Shown here piece by piece: positions 63,679 through 64,000 of a DNA stretch of 64,000 bases. Where the stretch lies: positions 558,001-622,000 of the forward strand of contig NZ_AHCF03000004.1 of NCBI RefSeq assembly GCF_000238275.3. The letters run 5' to 3'. Below the pieces are notes generated by a model. The model was not told the DNA's origin. It made no database searches and worked only from the letters and a program-made list of their open reading frames with translations. The first letter of the stretch is position 1. Each line of letters opens with the position of its first letter. A program made the position numbers and the translations under genes. This stretch comes from Pseudoalteromonas undina (lineage in GTDB: Bacteria; Pseudomonadota; Gammaproteobacteria; Enterobacterales; Alteromonadaceae).

Positions 63679-64000
63679 ATGAAATATACAACACTAGCTG
63701 CTGCAGCCCTATTAATAATAGGTGGCTCATATTTAAGTGCAAAGGCCACTTTATTTGACTCAAGCGATAACATAACGGTTGAAACTTACAGCGACATATT
63801 TTTTAAACTAGAATCCTCACCCGTCAATATTGATGAGATTATTACTGGCGCGAGTCAGTTTGCCAATAGCTTATGTGATGAAAGTATTTATCAAGAAGTT
63901 ATTGGTGAGTCAGTAAACTCATGTAAGCAAAAATTCAAACAATCACAAGCGCAATGTGCTGACTTTATTACAAAAAATAGTCAGGCTATGTACACTGATA
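63679..64000 (+). CDS. hypothetical secreted protein, truncated by window edge
   Basis: The frame is open from ATG 63679, with AAGGAAA six to seven bases before it, to the right edge, giving 107 residues. The N-terminus (MKYTTLAAAALLIIGGSYLSAKA) is a signal peptide. The mature part contains three spaced cysteines (SLCDES, NSCKQKF, AQCADF) in a helical, charged context and no recognised domain. The C-terminus lies outside the window. Confidence 0.75.
   Translation, partial: MKYTTLAAAALLIIGGSYLSAKATLFDSSDNITVETYSDIFFKLESSPVNIDEIITGASQFANSLCDESIYQEVIGESVNSCKQKFKQSQAQCADFITKNSQAMYTD

Overview
The window looks like a chromosomal segment of a marine gammaproteobacterium of the Alteromonadales, most likely Pseudoalteromonas. 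This rests on the AT-rich base composition, the ast and bet catabolic operons, DUF3015/DUF4105/DUF6279/TorF-type proteins and VCR-like integron recombination sites; it is an inference, since no rRNA or tRNA is present. Sixty-one genes are annotated: 59 complete, plus a Sel1-repeat protein cut by the left edge and a secreted protein cut by the right edge.

Layout. 0-3 kb: Sel1-repeat protein, DUF6279 lipoprotein, membrane-bound diguanylate cyclase. 3-10.8 kb: a LysR regulator diverging from an RND efflux operon (adaptor, pump, outer-membrane factor) that ends in a MexS-like oxidoreductase. 11-13.4 kb: FadE-type acyl-CoA dehydrogenase with a FadR-like box on its leader. 13.6-18.2 kb: a run of eight small same-strand genes separated by attC-like sites and without an integrase gene, i.e. 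a CALIN or the sedentary tail of a chromosomal integron. 18.3-21.3 kb: a small-molecule phosphotransferase and the upp-uraA uracil salvage operon. 21.4-26.2 kb: a three-gene operon that appears to encode a complete glucosylglycerate cycle, including a glycerate-kinase/phosphatase fusion. 26.2-31.2 kb: a periplasmic sugar-binding protein, cytochrome b562, an OsmC-like protein, the zinc-independent ribosomal proteins L31/L36 behind a Zur-like box, and an RsbQ-like hydrolase paired with a PAS-GGDEF cyclase. 31.2-31.5 kb: a 268-bp element with perfect terminal inverted repeats (MITE candidate).

31.5-39.7 kb: YdjM-like membrane hydrolase, LysR/MFS divergent pair, aldo-keto reductase plus ABM monooxygenase, a second integron-like cassette (DUF4145) with a pair of 26-bp direct repeats, and a DUF6058/DapA-like divergent pair. 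39.7-49.8 kb: DUF4105 and DUF3015 envelope proteins, RhlE helicase, amidase, FAD oxidoreductase, ferredoxin FdxA, and a CBM9-plus-barrel outer-membrane protein. 49.8-55.7 kb: glycine-betaine synthesis (betI-betB-betA) with a shortened BCCT-like transporter and a TorF-type porin downstream. 56-58.1 kb: two small genes and a QEGLA-motif (MATCAP-like) peptidase. 58.2-63.4 kb: part of the arginine succinyltransferase pathway (astC-astA-astD plus a DUF1338 gene) diverging from an Lrp/AsnC regulator.

Two compatible-solute systems (glucosylglycerate and glycine betaine) fit a marine lifestyle. The two regions most worth follow-up are the integrase-less attC array and the self-contained glucosylglycerate operon.
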